In this document: positions 6,902 through 17,738 of the stretch, in pieces
Layout of the letters: each line of letters opens with the position of its first letter
Position numbering within the stretch: position 1 is the first letter of the stretch
Assembly: GCA_023409175.1 (NCBI GenBank)
Contig: JAEYIG010000125.1
Location: 1-20,457, forward strand
Source: Pseudomonadota bacterium
Lineage (GTDB): Bacteria > Pseudomonadota > Gammaproteobacteria > Burkholderiales > Burkholderiaceae_D
Reading direction: 5' to 3'
Length of the DNA stretch: 20,457 nucleotides
Position numbers and translations under genes: made by a program
Notes under the pieces: model-generated
The model's database searches: none
The model's input: the letters and a program-made list of their open reading frames with translations, nothing else
What the model was told of the DNA's origin: nothing

Positions 6902-8265
6902 AAACGACTCTCGGACAACTCCATCGCTGGTTGAACGGCAGCAGAATGACTGACGATGCATCCTTTGACGGCGTGTCGACCGATACTCGTCTTGTGGGAG
7001 AAGGCAATCTGTTTGTGGCATTGAAAGGCGAAAATTTCGACGCTCACGACTTTCTGGCCGATTTGGCTGATAAAGGTGTGGCTGCTGTTGTGGCAGAACG
7101 CATTCCGGATGGCTATCCTCTACCTGCCCTGATTGTTTCTGATACGCGGCGGGCTCTGGGTGAAATGGCAAAGCAGTGGCGCAGACAGTTTTCCATTCCG
7201 GTTGTCGGTGTAACCGGCAGTAACGGCAAAACGACCGTCAAGGAAATGATCTCGACCATTTTCAAGACGGCCTTCGGCGAAGACGGACGGCTTGCGACCG
7301 CCGGCAATTTCAACAACGATATCGGCGTTCCTCTCACTGTTTTCAGGTTGAATGAAAACCATCGTGCCGCCGTCATCGAACTGGGCATGAACCATGTCGG
7401 GGAAATGGCTTACCTCTCGGATATTGCGCAGCCGACAGTAGGGCTGGTCAATAACGCACAGCGTGAACATCAGGAATTCATGCAAACGGTACTGGCGGTG
7501 GCGGAAGAAAACGGGACGGTTATCCGTTTTCTCCCGGAAAACGGAACGGCTGTCTTTCCTGCGGATGAGCCCTATACCTCTTTGTGGACTGAATATGCGG
7601 GTTCGCGGCAACTTGAAACGTTCGGACTGACTTCTGATGCGGATGTGTCCGGACAATACACAAATGAAAACGGCGGAACGTCAGTTGAGATTAAAAACGA
7701 AGGCAAGTCATATGTCGTTCATCTTGCAACCAGTGGAAAACACAATGTCAGGAATGCTCTGGCCGCTGCGGCCTGTTCCCTTGCTGCCGGTATTGACTGG
7801 CAAACGATCATAAGGGGACTGGAAGCTTTTTCTCCTGTTCGAGGCCGTCTGGAAAAGAAAACGGCATTCAATGGTGCACTTCTGATTGACGATACTTATA
7901 ATGCCAACCCGGATTCTGTCCGAGCGGCAATGGATGTATTGGCTGAACTTCCGGGAAAAGGGATTTTTGTTCTCGGGGATATGGGAGAGGTCGGCAATGA
8001 CGGCGAGCGTTTTCACGTGGAGGTCGGTGAATATGCAAGAGAACGTCATATCGGCCATTTCTTCACTTTCGGCGAAATGGCCCGTTACGCATCGAAGGCG
8101 TATGGAAACGCAGGACGGCATTACACGGATATGGATGAAATGAATGCCGTACTCAGACAATTGCTTGAACCGGACATGACTGTACTGGTCAAGGGTTCGC
8201 GTTTCATGAAAATGGAACGGGTCGTCAATGAATTGATGGATAAAAACAAAAGGGAAGGTAGTTAA
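6898..8265 (+). CDS. murF: UDP-N-acetylmuramoyl-tripeptide--D-alanyl-D-alanine ligase MurF
   Basis: This 455-residue Mur ligase attaches the D-Ala-D-Ala dipeptide made by Ddl to UDP-MurNAc-tripeptide, completing the pentapeptide. The N-terminal domain contains DGVSTDTR, and the ATPase P-loop GSNGKTT is at residues 107-113, followed by VKEM. Further family blocks are [23 protein letters not shown], the C-terminal [16 protein letters not shown], and LGDMGEVG. Length and motif order match MurF, and the VKE after the P-loop separates it from MurC, MurD and MurE. The start overlaps murE by four bases (ATGA), and mraY follows after one base. Confidence 0.97.
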   Translation: MKTTLGQLHRWLNGSRMTDDASFDGVSTDTRLVGEGNLFVALKGENFDAHDFLADLADKGVAAVVAERIPDGYPLPALIVSDTRRALGEMAKQWRRQFSIPVVGVTGSNGKTTVKEMISTIFKTAFGEDGRLATAGNFNNDIGVPLTVFRLNENHRAAVIELGMNHVGEMAYLSDIAQPTVGLVNNAQREHQEFMQTVLAVAEENGTVIRFLPENGTAVFPADEPYTSLWTEYAGSRQLETFGLTSDADVSGQYTNENGGTSVEIKNEGKSYVVHLATSGKHNVRNALAAAACSLAAGIDWQTIIRGLEAFSPVRGRLEKKTAFNGALLIDDTYNANPDSVRAAMDVLAELPGKGIFVLGDMGEVGNDGERFHVEVGEYARERHIGHFFTFGEMARYASKAYGNAGRHYTDMDEMNAVLRQLLEPDMTVLVKGSRFMKMERVVNELMDKNKREGS

Positions 8266-8266
8266 T

Positions 8267-9436
8267 ATGCTGCTTTGGCTGGCACAATTTTTTCAACAGG
8301 ATGTGGGACCGCTGAGGGTTTTCAGTTTTATTTCTTTCAGGGCGGTGTTCGCTACGTTGACTGCTTTGGCTATCGGACTGATGGCGGGGCCAGCTGTTAT
8401 CCGTTTGCTGACAAGATTGAAGGTCGGGCAGGCAGTGCGCACGGATGGGCCACAAACGCATCTGGTCAAATCAGGAACGCCAACGATGGGTGGCCTCCTG
8501 ATTCTGATCGCCATTACGGTGTCGACACTGTTGTGGTGTGACTGGTCCAACCGCTTTATCTGGGTGGTTTTGATTGTCACCATCGGATTCGGCATTATTG
8601 GATGGGTGGATGATTACCGCAAGGTCGTCTATAAAGATCCTAACGGCATGTCTTCCCGAGAGAAGTATTTCTGGCAGTCATTAATCGGTATTGTCGCCGC
8701 CGTCTATCTGGCTTTTGCCGTGTCGGGACAAACGAATGCCGAAGTCTGGACACTCTTTCTCGACTGGGTCAGGTCCGGTTTCAATATGGCCCTGTCACCC
8801 AAGGCAGACTTCATTATCCCTTTCTTCAAGACGATCAGTTATCCGCTGGGTGTCTGGGGGTTCATCGCACTGACCTATTTCGTCATCGTCGGAACAAGCA
8901 ATGCCGTCAACCTGACGGATGGTCTGGATGGCCTGACGATCATGCCGACCATCATGGTGGGTACTGCGCTGGGTGTTTTCGCCTATCTTACTGGACATTC
9001 GATTTATTCCCGTTATCTTTTCATTCCCTACATTCCGGGAACAGGAGAATTGCTGGTTTTCTGCGGAGCGATGGCTGGAGCAGGTCTGGCTTTCCTATGG
9101 TTTAACGCCCATCCGGCACAGATGTTTATGGGCGACGTCGGTGCGCTGGCACTGGGCGGAGCATTGGGAACGATTGCCGTGATTGTCCGGCAGGAAATCG
9201 TCCTCTTCATCATGGGTGGCATTTTTGTGGTGGAAACCATTTCGGTCATGATGCAGGTGACGTACTTCAAGTACACGAAAAAGAAATATGGTACCGGTCG
9301 CCGGATATTCCTGATGGCGCCGCTGCACCATCATTTTGAACAGAAAGGCTGGAAGGAAACTCAGGTGGTTGTCCGTTTCTGGATCATCACCATGATTCTG
9401 GTGTTGATTGGTTTATCGACTTTGAAGATTAGATGA
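8267..9436 (+). CDS. mraY: Phospho-N-acetylmuramoyl-pentapeptide-transferase MraY
   Basis: This 389-residue polytopic inner-membrane enzyme transfers phospho-MurNAc-pentapeptide to undecaprenyl phosphate, giving lipid I. About ten hydrophobic segments are visible. Conserved cytoplasmic motifs are DDYRK (Asp115-Asp116), [13 protein letters not shown] with Asp290 (corresponding to the third essential aspartate), and [10 protein letters not shown] near the C-terminus. The PTMGG motif near residue 74 is also typical. AGGGAAGG (8251-8258) is a strong ribosome binding site for ATG 8267. The gene is packed one base from both murF and murD. Confidence 0.97.
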   Translation: MLLWLAQFFQQDVGPLRVFSFISFRAVFATLTALAIGLMAGPAVIRLLTRLKVGQAVRTDGPQTHLVKSGTPTMGGLLILIAITVSTLLWCDWSNRFIWVVLIVTIGFGIIGWVDDYRKVVYKDPNGMSSREKYFWQSLIGIVAAVYLAFAVSGQTNAEVWTLFLDWVRSGFNMALSPKADFIIPFFKTISYPLGVWGFIALTYFVIVGTSNAVNLTDGLDGLTIMPTIMVGTALGVFAYLTGHSIYSRYLFIPYIPGTGELLVFCGAMAGAGLAFLWFNAHPAQMFMGDVGALALGGALGTIAVIVRQEIVLFIMGGIFVVETISVMMQVTYFKYTKKKYGTGRRIFLMAPLHHHFEQKGWKETQVVVRFWIITMILVLIGLSTLKIR

Positions 9437-9437
9437 T

Positions 9438-10925
9438 ATGAACTGGGCAGGCAAAAAAATACTCGTGTTGGGGCTCGGAGAGTCCGGCTTGGCAATGGCG
9501 CGCTGGAGCGCGTATTGCAAGGCGAGCGTTTGCGTTGCCGATACGCGGGAAAATCCGGACAGGTTGCCACAGTTACGCCAGATAGTACCCGACAGCCGGT
9601 TCATCTCGGGAGCGTTTTCCACTGACGGTCTGGAACAGTTCGATATCATTGCCGTCAGCCCGGGATTGCGCCCGGATGTCGAACTGAAAGACATATTGCC
9701 TTTCGCAAAAGAACACGGTATTCCTGTCTGGAGCGAAATTGAAATGTTCGCGCAGGCACTGAAAGGGCTTGAAGAAGGCACGGCCTACAAGCCAAATGTA
9801 CTTGCCGTTACCGGAACGAATGGCAAAACGACTGTGACGAGCCTGACGGGCCACATGTGTCAGCGGGCAGGAAAATCTGTCCGGTTGGCGGGTAATATCA
9901 GCCCGGCCGTTCTGGACGTTTTGCTGGATGTGATCGAAAAGGACCAGTTGCCGGACGTATGGGTTCTGGAACTGTCCAGCTTCCAGCTGTTCACGACGTA
10001 CAGTTTGCAGGCCGATGCCGCGACTGTCCTGAACCTGACGCAGGATCATCTTGACTGGCATGGCAATATGGAAGCGTACGGAGATGCCAAGGCCAGAATA
10101 TTTGGTAAAAAGACGGTCAGGGTATTGAACCGGGAAGATGACAGCGTCATGAAAATGGCATCAGCAGATGCACCTGTCGTGACTTTTGGCACGGATGAAC
10201 CGTTTGAACCGGGTTCTTTCGGGCTACATCTGGATCGCGACATGGAATGGCTCGCTGTCATGTCTCCAGTCGAGGATGGTATCGTCAGACGGAACAAAAA
10301 GAACGATGTGCCGGTTGAATATGCCGTACAGAACCTGATGCCTGCCGGTGCTCTGAAAATCCGTGGGCGTCACAATGCCAGCAATGCACTGGCGGCGCTG
10401 GCGTTATGCCGTGCAATCAAGTTGCCATTCGCTCCGTTGTTGCAGGCCTTGAGCGATTATCGGGGTGAACCCCATCGCGTCGAACTGATTGCCACCGTCA
10501 AGAGCGTTTCCTACATCGACGACAGCAAGGGAACCAATGTGGGCGCAACTGTCGCTGCGGTCAATGGCCTGGGTGAAAAAGGGAAAAAGAACATCATCCT
10601 GATCGCCGGTGGACTGGGCAAGGATCAGGATTTCTCTCCCTTGTCGGGTGTCGTCTCCCAATATGTGAAAGCGGTCTTGCTGATTGGCAAGGACGCGAAA
10701 CAGATTCACGACGCACTGGCAAAAACGGGCACGTCTTTTGTTTATAGCGGCAGTCTTGAACACGCTGTTGGAGAAGCGGCGAAAATGGCGCAGGAAAACG
10801 ATACTGTCCTGCTTTCCCCGGCATGCGCCAGTATGGATATGTTCCGTAATTATGCCCATCGCTCGGAAGTGTTTGCCAACGCAGTCAGGGAAGTCGCTTC
10901 AGTTTGCGGGGAGGTGATGCCATGA
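9438..10925 (+). CDS. murD: UDP-N-acetylmuramoylalanine--D-glutamate ligase MurD
   Basis: This 495-residue cytoplasmic Mur ligase adds D-glutamate to UDP-MurNAc-L-Ala. The N-terminal UDP-binding fold begins with [16 protein letters not shown]. The P-loop GTNGKTT is at residues 126-132. The ELSSFQL and [10 protein letters not shown] blocks and RGRHNASN are typical of MurD, as is [10 protein letters not shown] in the C-terminal region. The protein is somewhat longer than E. coli MurD, mainly through loops in the middle and C-terminal domains. No strong Shine-Dalgarno sequence is evident, so translation probably relies on coupling with mraY one base upstream. It ends in an ATGA overlap with ftsW. 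Confidence 0.96.
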   Translation: MNWAGKKILVLGLGESGLAMARWSAYCKASVCVADTRENPDRLPQLRQIVPDSRFISGAFSTDGLEQFDIIAVSPGLRPDVELKDILPFAKEHGIPVWSEIEMFAQALKGLEEGTAYKPNVLAVTGTNGKTTVTSLTGHMCQRAGKSVRLAGNISPAVLDVLLDVIEKDQLPDVWVLELSSFQLFTTYSLQADAATVLNLTQDHLDWHGNMEAYGDAKARIFGKKTVRVLNREDDSVMKMASADAPVVTFGTDEPFEPGSFGLHLDRDMEWLAVMSPVEDGIVRRNKKNDVPVEYAVQNLMPAGALKIRGRHNASNALAALALCRAIKLPFAPLLQALSDYRGEPHRVELIATVKSVSYIDDSKGTNVGATVAAVNGLGEKGKKNIILIAGGLGKDQDFSPLSGVVSQYVKAVLLIGKDAKQIHDALAKTGTSFVYSGSLEHAVGEAAKMAQENDTVLLSPACASMDMFRNYAHRSEVFANAVREVASVCGEVMP

Positions 10926-12160
10926 ACCTCAACCTGAACTTGGGTACCGTGAAGGAGTTCTTCGGCAATATCCTTGGAAGCAGCACGAACCGTGTGACGG
11001 CCGCCAAGAATGCCAGGATGATGAAGATCGACCTTTACCTGATCTGGGCGGTTCTGGCGCTGATGGTCCTCGGCCTCGTCATGGTTTACTCCGCTTCGAT
11101 CGCTTTGCCCGACTCCCCGAAATATGCCAGTTACCGTAACGAGCATTTCTTTATCCGTCAGGCCATTTTCATCGTGATCGGTTTGGTTGCCGCTGTGATG
11201 GCTTTCAGGGTCAAGATCGACACATGGCAGAAATATGCACCGCTTCTGTTCGTCATTACACTTTTCTTGCTGGTACTTGTCCTGATCCCGGGAATCGGCA
11301 AAGGCGTCAACGGGGCAAGACGGTGGCTGTCGTTCAGGATTTTCAATCTCCAGCCGTCCGAACTGATGAAGCTGTTCATCGTTTTGTATGCGGCAGATTA
11401 CACGGTCAGAAAACAGAATTTCATGCACAAGCTGACAAAGGGCTTTTTGCCGATGGCGACTGCGCTGGGCCTGATCGGGCTTCTGCTTTTGCTGGAACCG
11501 GATCTGGGCGCTTTGGGCGTCGTTATCTGTATCGCGATGGGTATCCTTTTCCTTGGCGGCTTCAACGGTGTCTGGTTTGGTGGAATTGCGGCAACGCTTG
11601 TCGGCATCTTCAGTATGGTCATCGTCATGTCTCCATGGCGACGGGAACGTATTTTCGCTTACCTGAATCCATGGGATGAGGTGAACGCGCTGGGCAAAGG
11701 CTATCAGTTGTCCCATTCACTGATCGCTTTCGGGCGGGGTGAGATTTTCGGTGTGGGTCTGGGTGGCAGTGTCGAGAAACTGCATTACCTGCCGGAAGCG
11801 CACACCGACTTCCTGATGGCTGTCATTGGAGAAGAGCTGGGGTTTGTCGGCGTGGCAGTCGTGGTTGCGCTGTTCTACTGGATTGTCAAACGGGCTTTCG
11901 AAATCGGCCGTCAGGCCATAGCGATGGACCGGATTTTCGCAGGCTTGCTGGCACAGGGCATCGGTATCTGGATTGGGGTGCAGACGTTCATCAATATGGG
12001 CGTGAATCTGGGCCTGTTGCCGACAAAAGGGTTGACCCTGCCGCTGATGAGTTATGGCGGGTCAGGTATTTTGATCAATTGCGTCGGTTTGGCGATCCTG
12101 CTAAGGGTCGATTATGAAAACCGCAGGATCATGCGTGGAGGCGGACGTGAGCGAACGTAA
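10922..12160 (+). CDS. ftsW: Septal peptidoglycan glycosyltransferase FtsW
   Basis: This 412-residue SEDS-family membrane protein polymerises lipid II into septal glycan strands in complex with FtsI. It has a cytoplasmic N-terminal tail of about 40 residues followed by about ten hydrophobic helices. Family blocks include [53 protein letters not shown] and the late MSYGGSG. I chose ATG 10922 because GGGGAGG (10908-10914) lies seven bases upstream and the ATGA overlap with the murD stop is typical. A TTG at 10904 in frame is less likely. RodA is the main paralogue, but the dcw context and position after murD support FtsW. Confidence 0.96.
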   Translation: MNLNLNLGTVKEFFGNILGSSTNRVTAAKNARMMKIDLYLIWAVLALMVLGLVMVYSASIALPDSPKYASYRNEHFFIRQAIFIVIGLVAAVMAFRVKIDTWQKYAPLLFVITLFLLVLVLIPGIGKGVNGARRWLSFRIFNLQPSELMKLFIVLYAADYTVRKQNFMHKLTKGFLPMATALGLIGLLLLLEPDLGALGVVICIAMGILFLGGFNGVWFGGIAATLVGIFSMVIVMSPWRRERIFAYLNPWDEVNALGKGYQLSHSLIAFGRGEIFGVGLGGSVEKLHYLPEAHTDFLMAVIGEELGFVGVAVVVALFYWIVKRAFEIGRQAIAMDRIFAGLLAQGIGIWIGVQTFINMGVNLGLLPTKGLTLPLMSYGGSGILINCVGLAILLRVDYENRRIMRGGGRERT

Positions 12161-13229
12161 GAAACTCATGATTATGGCTGCAGGGACGGGAGGGCACATC
12201 TTCCCGGGACTGGCTATTGCCGCAACCATGCAAAAAGAAGGTTGGGATGTCACCTGGCTCGGTACGCAGCATGGCATGGAAGGCAAGATCGTACCGTCTG
12301 CCGGTATCGAAATGGATACGATCAATTTTGCCGGGTTGAGAGGCAAGGGTCTGGCGCATACGATCAAGGGCAGCATTCAACTGGCGACCAGTTTTATGGC
12401 GTGCATCGGCATCATGAGGCGTCGCAAGCCCGATCTGGTTCTCGGTATGGGCGGGTATGTCACGGTACCGGGCGGAATGGCAGCCAGAATGCTCGGCATT
12501 CCGGTCGTGGTCGTCAATGCGGATGCCAAACTCCTGCTGTCGAACAAGGCGCTGGTACCTTCCGCAAAACATGTCCTGTTCGGTTTCCCGGGAGATTATG
12601 GGGAAGCCGCCCAAAAAGCGGTTTTGACCGGCAATCCCGTCCGGCAGGAAATCCGGGATATTCCGCATCCTGTCGAGCGTTATGCCAAACGGGACGGTGT
12701 TTTGAACATTATGGTTGTCGGCGGAAGTCTCGGGGCAAAAGCCTTGAATGACTGTTTGCCGGCCGCTTTGGCAATGTTGCCGTTTGAATCGAGGCCGAAC
12801 GTGATCCATCAGACAGGCAGGGATCAGGTGGCAGATGTCCGGCATCAGTACAGGAAAGCCCAGGTTCATGCGGAAGTGCTCGATTTTATCGACGATATGG
12901 CCACGCGTTATGCCAATGTCGATCTCGTTATCTGCAGGGCTGGCGCGATTACGGTTTCCGAACTGACCGCGGCTGGGGTGGCAAGCATTCTCGTGCCGTT
13001 CATCGCGTCGAGTACATCGCATCAGAGGGATAACGCCATATTGATGGACAAAGAGGGCGCGGCCACCCATTTGCCGCAGACGAGTCTGACGCCGGAATAT
13101 CTGGCTGGAATCCTGAAAGAAATGACCCGCGAAAAATGCCTGGCAATGGCAAAAACGGCTTATGCACTGGGTAAACGGGACGCTAACGAAAGAATTGCCG
13201 AAGTTCTCATAAAAACGGCAACTAGATAA
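12147..13229 (+). CDS. murG: UDP-N-acetylglucosamine--N-acetylmuramyl-(pentapeptide) pyrophosphoryl-undecaprenol GlcNAc transferase MurG
   Basis: This 360-residue GT-B glycosyltransferase adds GlcNAc to lipid I to make lipid II on the cytoplasmic membrane face. The N-terminal glycine-rich loop [11 protein letters not shown] (G13-H17 region) and [11 protein letters not shown] bind the lipid-linked acceptor side. The C-terminal UDP-GlcNAc fold has [13 protein letters not shown] and [11 protein letters not shown], followed by [12 protein letters not shown] chose the GTG at 12147 because it gives [17 protein letters not shown], which matches the MurG N-terminus, and GGAGG lies at 12137-12141. An ATG at 12114 would add eleven residues without family resemblance. 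The start overlaps ftsW by 14 bp. Confidence 0.96.
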   Translation: MSERKKLMIMAAGTGGHIFPGLAIAATMQKEGWDVTWLGTQHGMEGKIVPSAGIEMDTINFAGLRGKGLAHTIKGSIQLATSFMACIGIMRRRKPDLVLGMGGYVTVPGGMAARMLGIPVVVVNADAKLLLSNKALVPSAKHVLFGFPGDYGEAAQKAVLTGNPVRQEIRDIPHPVERYAKRDGVLNIMVVGGSLGAKALNDCLPAALAMLPFESRPNVIHQTGRDQVADVRHQYRKAQVHAEVLDFIDDMATRYANVDLVICRAGAITVSELTAAGVASILVPFIASSTSHQRDNAILMDKEGAATHLPQTSLTPEYLAGILKEMTREKCLAMAKTAYALGKRDANERIAEVLIKTATR

Positions 13230-13242
13230 ACAGATTGAATGT

Positions 13243-14652
13243 ATGAAACACAAAGTCAAAAGAATACATTTTGTTGGAATCGGCGGCAGCGGTATGAGCG
13301 GCATTGCCGAGGTGCTCGTCAACCTCGGTTATGAGATCACCGGCTCCGATCTGACAAGCAACTCTTCCACCAGACATCTGGCAGCGCTGGGTGCGCGCGT
13401 CATGCTGGGACATGCTGCAGAAAATATCGAAAATGCCGATGCCGTTGTCGTGTCGAGCGCCATCAAGGACGACAATCCGGAAGTGCTGGCAGCACGTAAA
13501 AGAAATATTCCTCTCGTGCCAAGAGCGGTGATGCTGGCCGAATTGATGCGGTTGAAACGCGGTATTGCGATTGCAGGAACGCACGGCAAGACAACCACGA
13601 CCAGTCTGGTTGCCAGCGTGCTTGCCGAAGGCGGTTTCGATCCGACTTTTGTCATCGGTGGACGACTGAACAGTGCCGGTGCCAATGCCGGTCTGGGTGC
13701 AGGTGACTTCATCGTGGCAGAAGCAGATGAATCGGACGCCTCTTTCCTGAATCTGTATCCGGTGATCGAAGTCATTACCAATATCGACGCCGACCATATG
13801 GATACCTATGGCCACGATTTTGCACGCCTGAAACAGGCTTTTGTCGAATTCACGCAACGCCTGCCGTTTTACGGCCGCGTCATGCTCTGTATCGATGACA
13901 AGAACGTTTGCGAAATCAAGCCATTCATTTCAAAACCGGTCACGACATACGGCTTTCACGAGGATGCGGACGTCAGGGCGATTGATGCAAAGGCTGAAGG
14001 CACCATGATGACGTTTACTGCCTTGCAGAAAGGTCATCCGCCTATGGCAGTCCGGCTGAACCAGCCCGGCATGCATAACGTACAGAATGCCTGCGCCGTG
14101 ATTGCCATTGCCCGGGAATTGGGTATCGCAGACAGCGCTATGCAAAAGGCGATGGAAGAATTCAACGGGGTCAATCGCCGTTTCACCCGACTGGGAACGG
14201 TACGGCTTCCTTATAAGGCAGAGGGTGCCATCGCAGAAGTCGAACTGGTGGATGACTACGGCCATCATCCTTCTGAAATGGCTGCAACGATTGCGGCGGC
14301 CCGGGGTGCGTACCCAGACAGGCGACTGGTGGTCGCTTTCCAGCCACACCGTTATACGAGAACGCGTGATCTTTTCGAGGATTTCGTAAAAGTGCTTTCC
14401 GGTGCCGATGTGTTGCTGCTGGGCGAAGTCTATCCGGCAGGGGAGCAACCGATTGTCGCTGCCGACGGCAGGACGCTGGCACGGGCTATCCGTGTGGCAG
14501 GAAAAGTCGATCCGGTTTTCGTGGAAAACATGGCGGAGATGCCGGAAGCGGTTTTGAACGTGGTTGAAAACGGCGATGTCGTTATCACGATGGGTGCGGG
14601 TTCAATCAGCAGTGTTTCAGGAAAACTCCTGGAAAAGGCTTTGGAAAAATAA
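13243..14652 (+). CDS. murC: UDP-N-acetylmuramate--L-alanine ligase MurC
   Basis: This 469-residue Mur ligase catalyses the first amino acid addition, L-Ala onto UDP-MurNAc. The N-terminal nucleotide-sugar fold shows [17 protein letters not shown], with [17 protein letters not shown] next. The P-loop GTHGKTT is at residues 112-118, and its histidine is typical of MurC and Mpl. [29 protein letters not shown] and [13 protein letters not shown] are diagnostic blocks. Mpl is excluded by the VDDYGHHP and FQPHRY context and by position. It sits 13 bp after murG and has no clear Shine-Dalgarno sequence. The stop overlaps the ddl start (TAATG). Confidence 0.97.
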   Translation: MKHKVKRIHFVGIGGSGMSGIAEVLVNLGYEITGSDLTSNSSTRHLAALGARVMLGHAAENIENADAVVVSSAIKDDNPEVLAARKRNIPLVPRAVMLAELMRLKRGIAIAGTHGKTTTTSLVASVLAEGGFDPTFVIGGRLNSAGANAGLGAGDFIVAEADESDASFLNLYPVIEVITNIDADHMDTYGHDFARLKQAFVEFTQRLPFYGRVMLCIDDKNVCEIKPFISKPVTTYGFHEDADVRAIDAKAEGTMMTFTALQKGHPPMAVRLNQPGMHNVQNACAVIAIARELGIADSAMQKAMEEFNGVNRRFTRLGTVRLPYKAEGAIAEVELVDDYGHHPSEMAATIAAARGAYPDRRLVVAFQPHRYTRTRDLFEDFVKVLSGADVLLLGEVYPAGEQPIVAADGRTLARAIRVAGKVDPVFVENMAEMPEAVLNVVENGDVVITMGAGSISSVSGKLLEKALEK

Positions 14653-15617
14653 TGATTAACGAAATGAAAATGGACGCATTCGGAAAAGTGGGTGTTCTTT
14701 ACGGCGGGAAGTCGGGAGAGCGCGAAGTCTCGCTTGTGTCCGGAAAAGCGGTTTATGACGCCTTGAAGAGCAAAGGGGTCGATGCGCATCTTTTCGATAC
14801 CGGCTTGAACACGGTTGCCGATCTGGAAAAAGAAAAGTTCGACCGCGTATTCATTGCCTTGCATGGCATTTACGGGGAAGACGGTTGCATGCAGGGCTTG
14901 CTGGAAGAATTGCAGGTGCCTTATACCGGTTCAGGAGTGATGGCATCAGCCATCGCGATGGACAAGATCATGACAAAACGCCTGTGGCTGGCGGAAGGTT
15001 TGCCGACTCCGGGTTATGTCGAGCTGAAAGCCGATACCGATTTTGATGAAGTGGTCAAAAAGCTCGGATTGCCCCTGATCGTCAAACCCGCACGTGAAGG
15101 GTCGACCCTGGGACTGACCAAGGTGGAACAGGCTGACCAGATGAAGGCGGCTTATGAACTCGCTGCAACACATGACCAGTCGGTTCTGGCAGAAGAATTT
15201 ATTGAAGGTATTGAGCTGACTTGTGCCGTGATGGACCGTAATGGCAAGCCTGAAGCGCTGCCGATGATCCGGATTAACGCCCCGGATGCCAACTACGATT
15301 ATCACAACAAGTATTTCAGCGACAAGACGCAGTATCTGTGCCCATGCGGACTGGATGCCGAGCTTGAAAAGAAGATGCAGGAATATGTCGTTCAGAGTTA
15401 TCGCTCGCTCGGATGTCGGGGCTGGGGACGTGTCGATGTGATGTTACGGTCGGCCGACAACAGGCCATTCCTGCTTGAATTGAATTCGTCGCCAGGCATG
15501 ACAGGACATTCGCTGGTCCCGATGGCGGCAAAAGAGGCTGGACTGGATTATGAGGATTTGTGTGTGGCGCTTCTGGCGTCCGCGACGCTGGATCATATTA
15601 AACATAAAGGGAACTGA
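14652..15617 (+). CDS. ddl: D-alanine--D-alanine ligase
   Basis: This 321-residue ATP-grasp enzyme joins two D-alanines for the pentapeptide terminus, supplying MurF. Conserved motifs are YGGKSGEREVS (EREVS at 23-27), HGIYGEDGCMQG, KPAREGSTLG (145-154) and ELNSSPGMT (276-284), which holds metal and substrate ligands. Size and position between murC and ftsQ correspond to ddlB in E. coli. ATG 14652 overlaps the murC stop by one base. Internal ATGs at codons 5 and 7 could also serve, since the family core starts around residue 11. Confidence 0.96.
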   Translation: MINEMKMDAFGKVGVLYGGKSGEREVSLVSGKAVYDALKSKGVDAHLFDTGLNTVADLEKEKFDRVFIALHGIYGEDGCMQGLLEELQVPYTGSGVMASAIAMDKIMTKRLWLAEGLPTPGYVELKADTDFDEVVKKLGLPLIVKPAREGSTLGLTKVEQADQMKAAYELAATHDQSVLAEEFIEGIELTCAVMDRNGKPEALPMIRINAPDANYDYHNKYFSDKTQYLCPCGLDAELEKKMQEYVVQSYRSLGCRGWGRVDVMLRSADNRPFLLELNSSPGMTGHSLVPMAAKEAGLDYEDLCVALLASATLDHIKHKGN

Positions 15618-15625
15618 ACAAGGCT

Positions 15626-16405
15626 ATGTGGCATAACGTCCGTTTATTGAACACGATTTCAAATACCTTCTTCGCCATTTTCTTTCTGGCAGTGGGGGCG
15701 GGCGTTATCGGCTGGCTGATCCAGAAACCGGTATATGCACTGCAAACGGTACGGGTACAGTCGGTCAGCGGGCAGGAACTGAAACATGTGAATGCCCTGA
15801 CGGTGAAAAGTATTGCATTGCCAAATGTGAAGGGTAATTTTTTCACGGTGGACCTGAATGAAGTCCGGACCGCTTTTGAAGCGGTTCCCTGGGTACGGGA
15901 AGCCAGCGTCCGAAGGGAGTGGCCTGACAAGTTGATCGTATCGCTCGAAGAGTATCAGCCATTGGGTGAATGGGGCAATTCGGGACAGCTGATTTCCACC
16001 AAGGGGGATCTGTTCACGGTGAATATGGCCGAGGCCGAGGAAGATTACGACTTGTTGAAATTTGCGGGGCCGGAAGGCAGTGAAAAAGAAGTTCTGGCCC
16101 GTTACAAGGATTTTTGCAAGCAGTTCGCAGGGATTCATCTGGTTCCAAAAGAAGTGAAACTGTCGGACCGGTATGCCTGGTCCGTCAGACTGGACAACGG
16201 CATGAAAGTCGAATTCGGTCGCGAAAAGAATCAAGGCACGATGAATCATCTGATGAACCGCTTGCTGGAAGCGTACCCGCAGCTGGCACAAAAAGCCAAT
16301 AACGGTATCGAGAGTATTGATATGCGTTATCCGAATGGAGTGGCTTTGAAAGTGAAGGGGACGCTTTCTGCTTCAAACAATAAACAGGATAGTGTGGCGT
16401 TATGA
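15626..16405 (+). CDS. ftsQ: Cell division protein FtsQ
   Basis: This 259-residue bitopic protein has a short cytoplasmic tail, one transmembrane helix at about residues 14-32, a POTRA domain from about 38 to 108 (starting LQTVRVQSV, including VPWVREASVRREWPDKLIV), and then the FtsQ beta domain with DNGMKVEFGR. It sits at the centre of the FtsQLB subcomplex in the periplasm and recruits later divisome proteins. Only a short AAGG (15620-15623) precedes ATG 15626, and it is rather close to the start. The short gap of 8 bp to ddl suggests coupled translation. The 3' end overlaps ftsA (ATGA). Confidence 0.95.
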   Translation: MWHNVRLLNTISNTFFAIFFLAVGAGVIGWLIQKPVYALQTVRVQSVSGQELKHVNALTVKSIALPNVKGNFFTVDLNEVRTAFEAVPWVREASVRREWPDKLIVSLEEYQPLGEWGNSGQLISTKGDLFTVNMAEAEEDYDLLKFAGPEGSEKEVLARYKDFCKQFAGIHLVPKEVKLSDRYAWSVRLDNGMKVEFGREKNQGTMNHLMNRLLEAYPQLAQKANNGIESIDMRYPNGVALKVKGTLSASNNKQDSVAL

Positions 16406-17634
16406 CTAAAGACCTTAAAAATTTGATTGTCGGCCTGGATATCGGCACATCCAAAGTCGTCGCTGTCGTTGCTGAAGTCCTGCCGGACGGAAGACACGAA
16501 GTGATCGGCCTGGGACAGCATGAGTCGAAAGGACTCAAAAAGGGTGTCGTCGTCAATATCGAGGCGACAGTGGAATCCATTCAGGCCGCTCTTGAAGAGG
16601 CGGAACTGATGGCGGACTGCAAGATACGGAACGTTTATACCGGTATCGCCGGCAGCCATATCCGCAGTTTCAATTCGCGCGGCATGGTCGCGATCAAGGA
16701 CAAGGAAGTGACCGCGGCAGACGTCGCCCGTGTTATCGAAACGGCCCGCGCGGTCAACATCCCGACCGACCAGCAGTTTTTGCATACCGTTTCACAGGAA
16801 TTTGTCGTTGACAATCAGGAAGACGTTCGCGAACCGATCGGTATGAGTGGCATCCGGCTTGAAGTCAAGGTGCACATCGTAACCGGTGCGGTTTCAGCGG
16901 TTCAGAATATCGTCAAATGTGTTCGCCGCTGCGGCCTGGAAGTGTCCGATCTGGTTCTCCAGCCGTTGGCTTCCGCAGATGCCGTGTTGACGGAAGACGA
17001 GAAAGAACTGGGTGTTGTCCTGATCGACATCGGTGGCGGAACGACGGATATCGCCGTCTTTACGGAAGGTGCCATCCGGCATACGGCGGTCATCCCGATT
17101 GCGGGAGACCAGATCACCAACGATATTGCGATGGCTCTCCGTACGCCGACGCTTGAAGCGGAAGAAATCAAGCTGCGATACGGTATTGCCAAACAGGTGC
17201 TCGTCGATCCGTCCGAAACGATTGAAGTCCCGGGATTGGGTGACCGGGGGCCGCGTACCTTGTCGAGACAGATGCTGGCAGCGGTCATTGAACCGCGCAT
17301 TGAAGAATTGTTTGCCCTTGCCCTTCAGGTCGTCAGGGAATCGGATTACGAAGAAGTGCTCTCGTCCGGTGTTGTCCTGACAGGAGGGACGGCGATGATG
17401 CCGGGTATTGCCGAGCTGGCTGAAGACATTTTCCTGAAACCGGTCAGGGTCGGCATTCCGCAGTACACCGGTCAACTGGCGGATGTGGTCAGGAGCCCCC
17501 GTTATGCGACGGCTCATGGTTTGCTGGGTGAAGCGAAGAAACAATATATGAGAGGCAGTGTCGTCACGAAGCAGCAGGGATCAAGCAAGGCTGTGCTGCA
17601 ACGGATGAAAGAATGGTTTATGGGGAATTTTTGA
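16402..17634 (+). CDS. ftsA: Cell division protein FtsA
   Basis: This 410-residue actin-like ATPase tethers FtsZ polymers to the inner membrane and recruits downstream division proteins. The phosphate-1 motif LDIGTSK is at 12-18, phosphate-2 DIGGGTTD at 209-216, and the adenosine motif LTGGTAMMPG lies in the C-terminal half. The protein ends in AVLQRMKEWFMGNF, an amphipathic membrane-targeting helix preceded by a flexible linker, as in other FtsA proteins. The region between the first motifs contains the FtsA-specific 1C domain. It overlaps ftsQ by four bases, whereas ftsZ follows only after 104 bp. Confidence 0.97.
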   Translation: MTKDLKNLIVGLDIGTSKVVAVVAEVLPDGRHEVIGLGQHESKGLKKGVVVNIEATVESIQAALEEAELMADCKIRNVYTGIAGSHIRSFNSRGMVAIKDKEVTAADVARVIETARAVNIPTDQQFLHTVSQEFVVDNQEDVREPIGMSGIRLEVKVHIVTGAVSAVQNIVKCVRRCGLEVSDLVLQPLASADAVLTEDEKELGVVLIDIGGGTTDIAVFTEGAIRHTAVIPIAGDQITNDIAMALRTPTLEAEEIKLRYGIAKQVLVDPSETIEVPGLGDRGPRTLSRQMLAAVIEPRIEELFALALQVVRESDYEEVLSSGVVLTGGTAMMPGIAELAEDIFLKPVRVGIPQYTGQLADVVRSPRYATAHGLLGEAKKQYMRGSVVTKQQGSSKAVLQRMKEWFMGNF

Positions 17635-17738
17635 TTTATCGGGATTGAAGGTTTTATTAAAAGCCGTTTTTAGTTGGAAGTTGTCACATCGCGTGAGAAT
17701 TGCCAAATAAAAACAGCATTTCTGACAGGAGTGAAATC
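17635..17738 (+). promoter_or_regulatory. ftsA-ftsZ spacer with imperfect inverted repeat and ftsZ ribosome binding site
   Basis: This 104-bp spacer is the only sizeable gap in the mraZ-ftsZ run. It holds AGGAG (17727-17731), seven bases ahead of the ftsZ ATG, and an imperfect inverted repeat TTGTCAC-N5-GTGAGAA (17681-17699, six of seven positions pairing). TTGTCA at 17681-17686 could act as a -35 element, but no good -10 is found at the right distance. An independent ftsZ promoter is therefore possible but not shown. Confidence 0.35.

Noticed and set aside
10850..11716. A 288-codon minus-strand frame opposite ftsW
   Set aside because: It is antisense to membrane-helix codons, giving a highly polar translation full of Q, H, D and R with no recognisable domain. 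It is a shadow frame.
12129..13322. A 397-codon minus-strand frame opposite murG
   Set aside because: It lies antisense to an unmistakable murG with intact motifs. The translation is histidine- and arginine-rich without domain features, as expected of a mirror frame.
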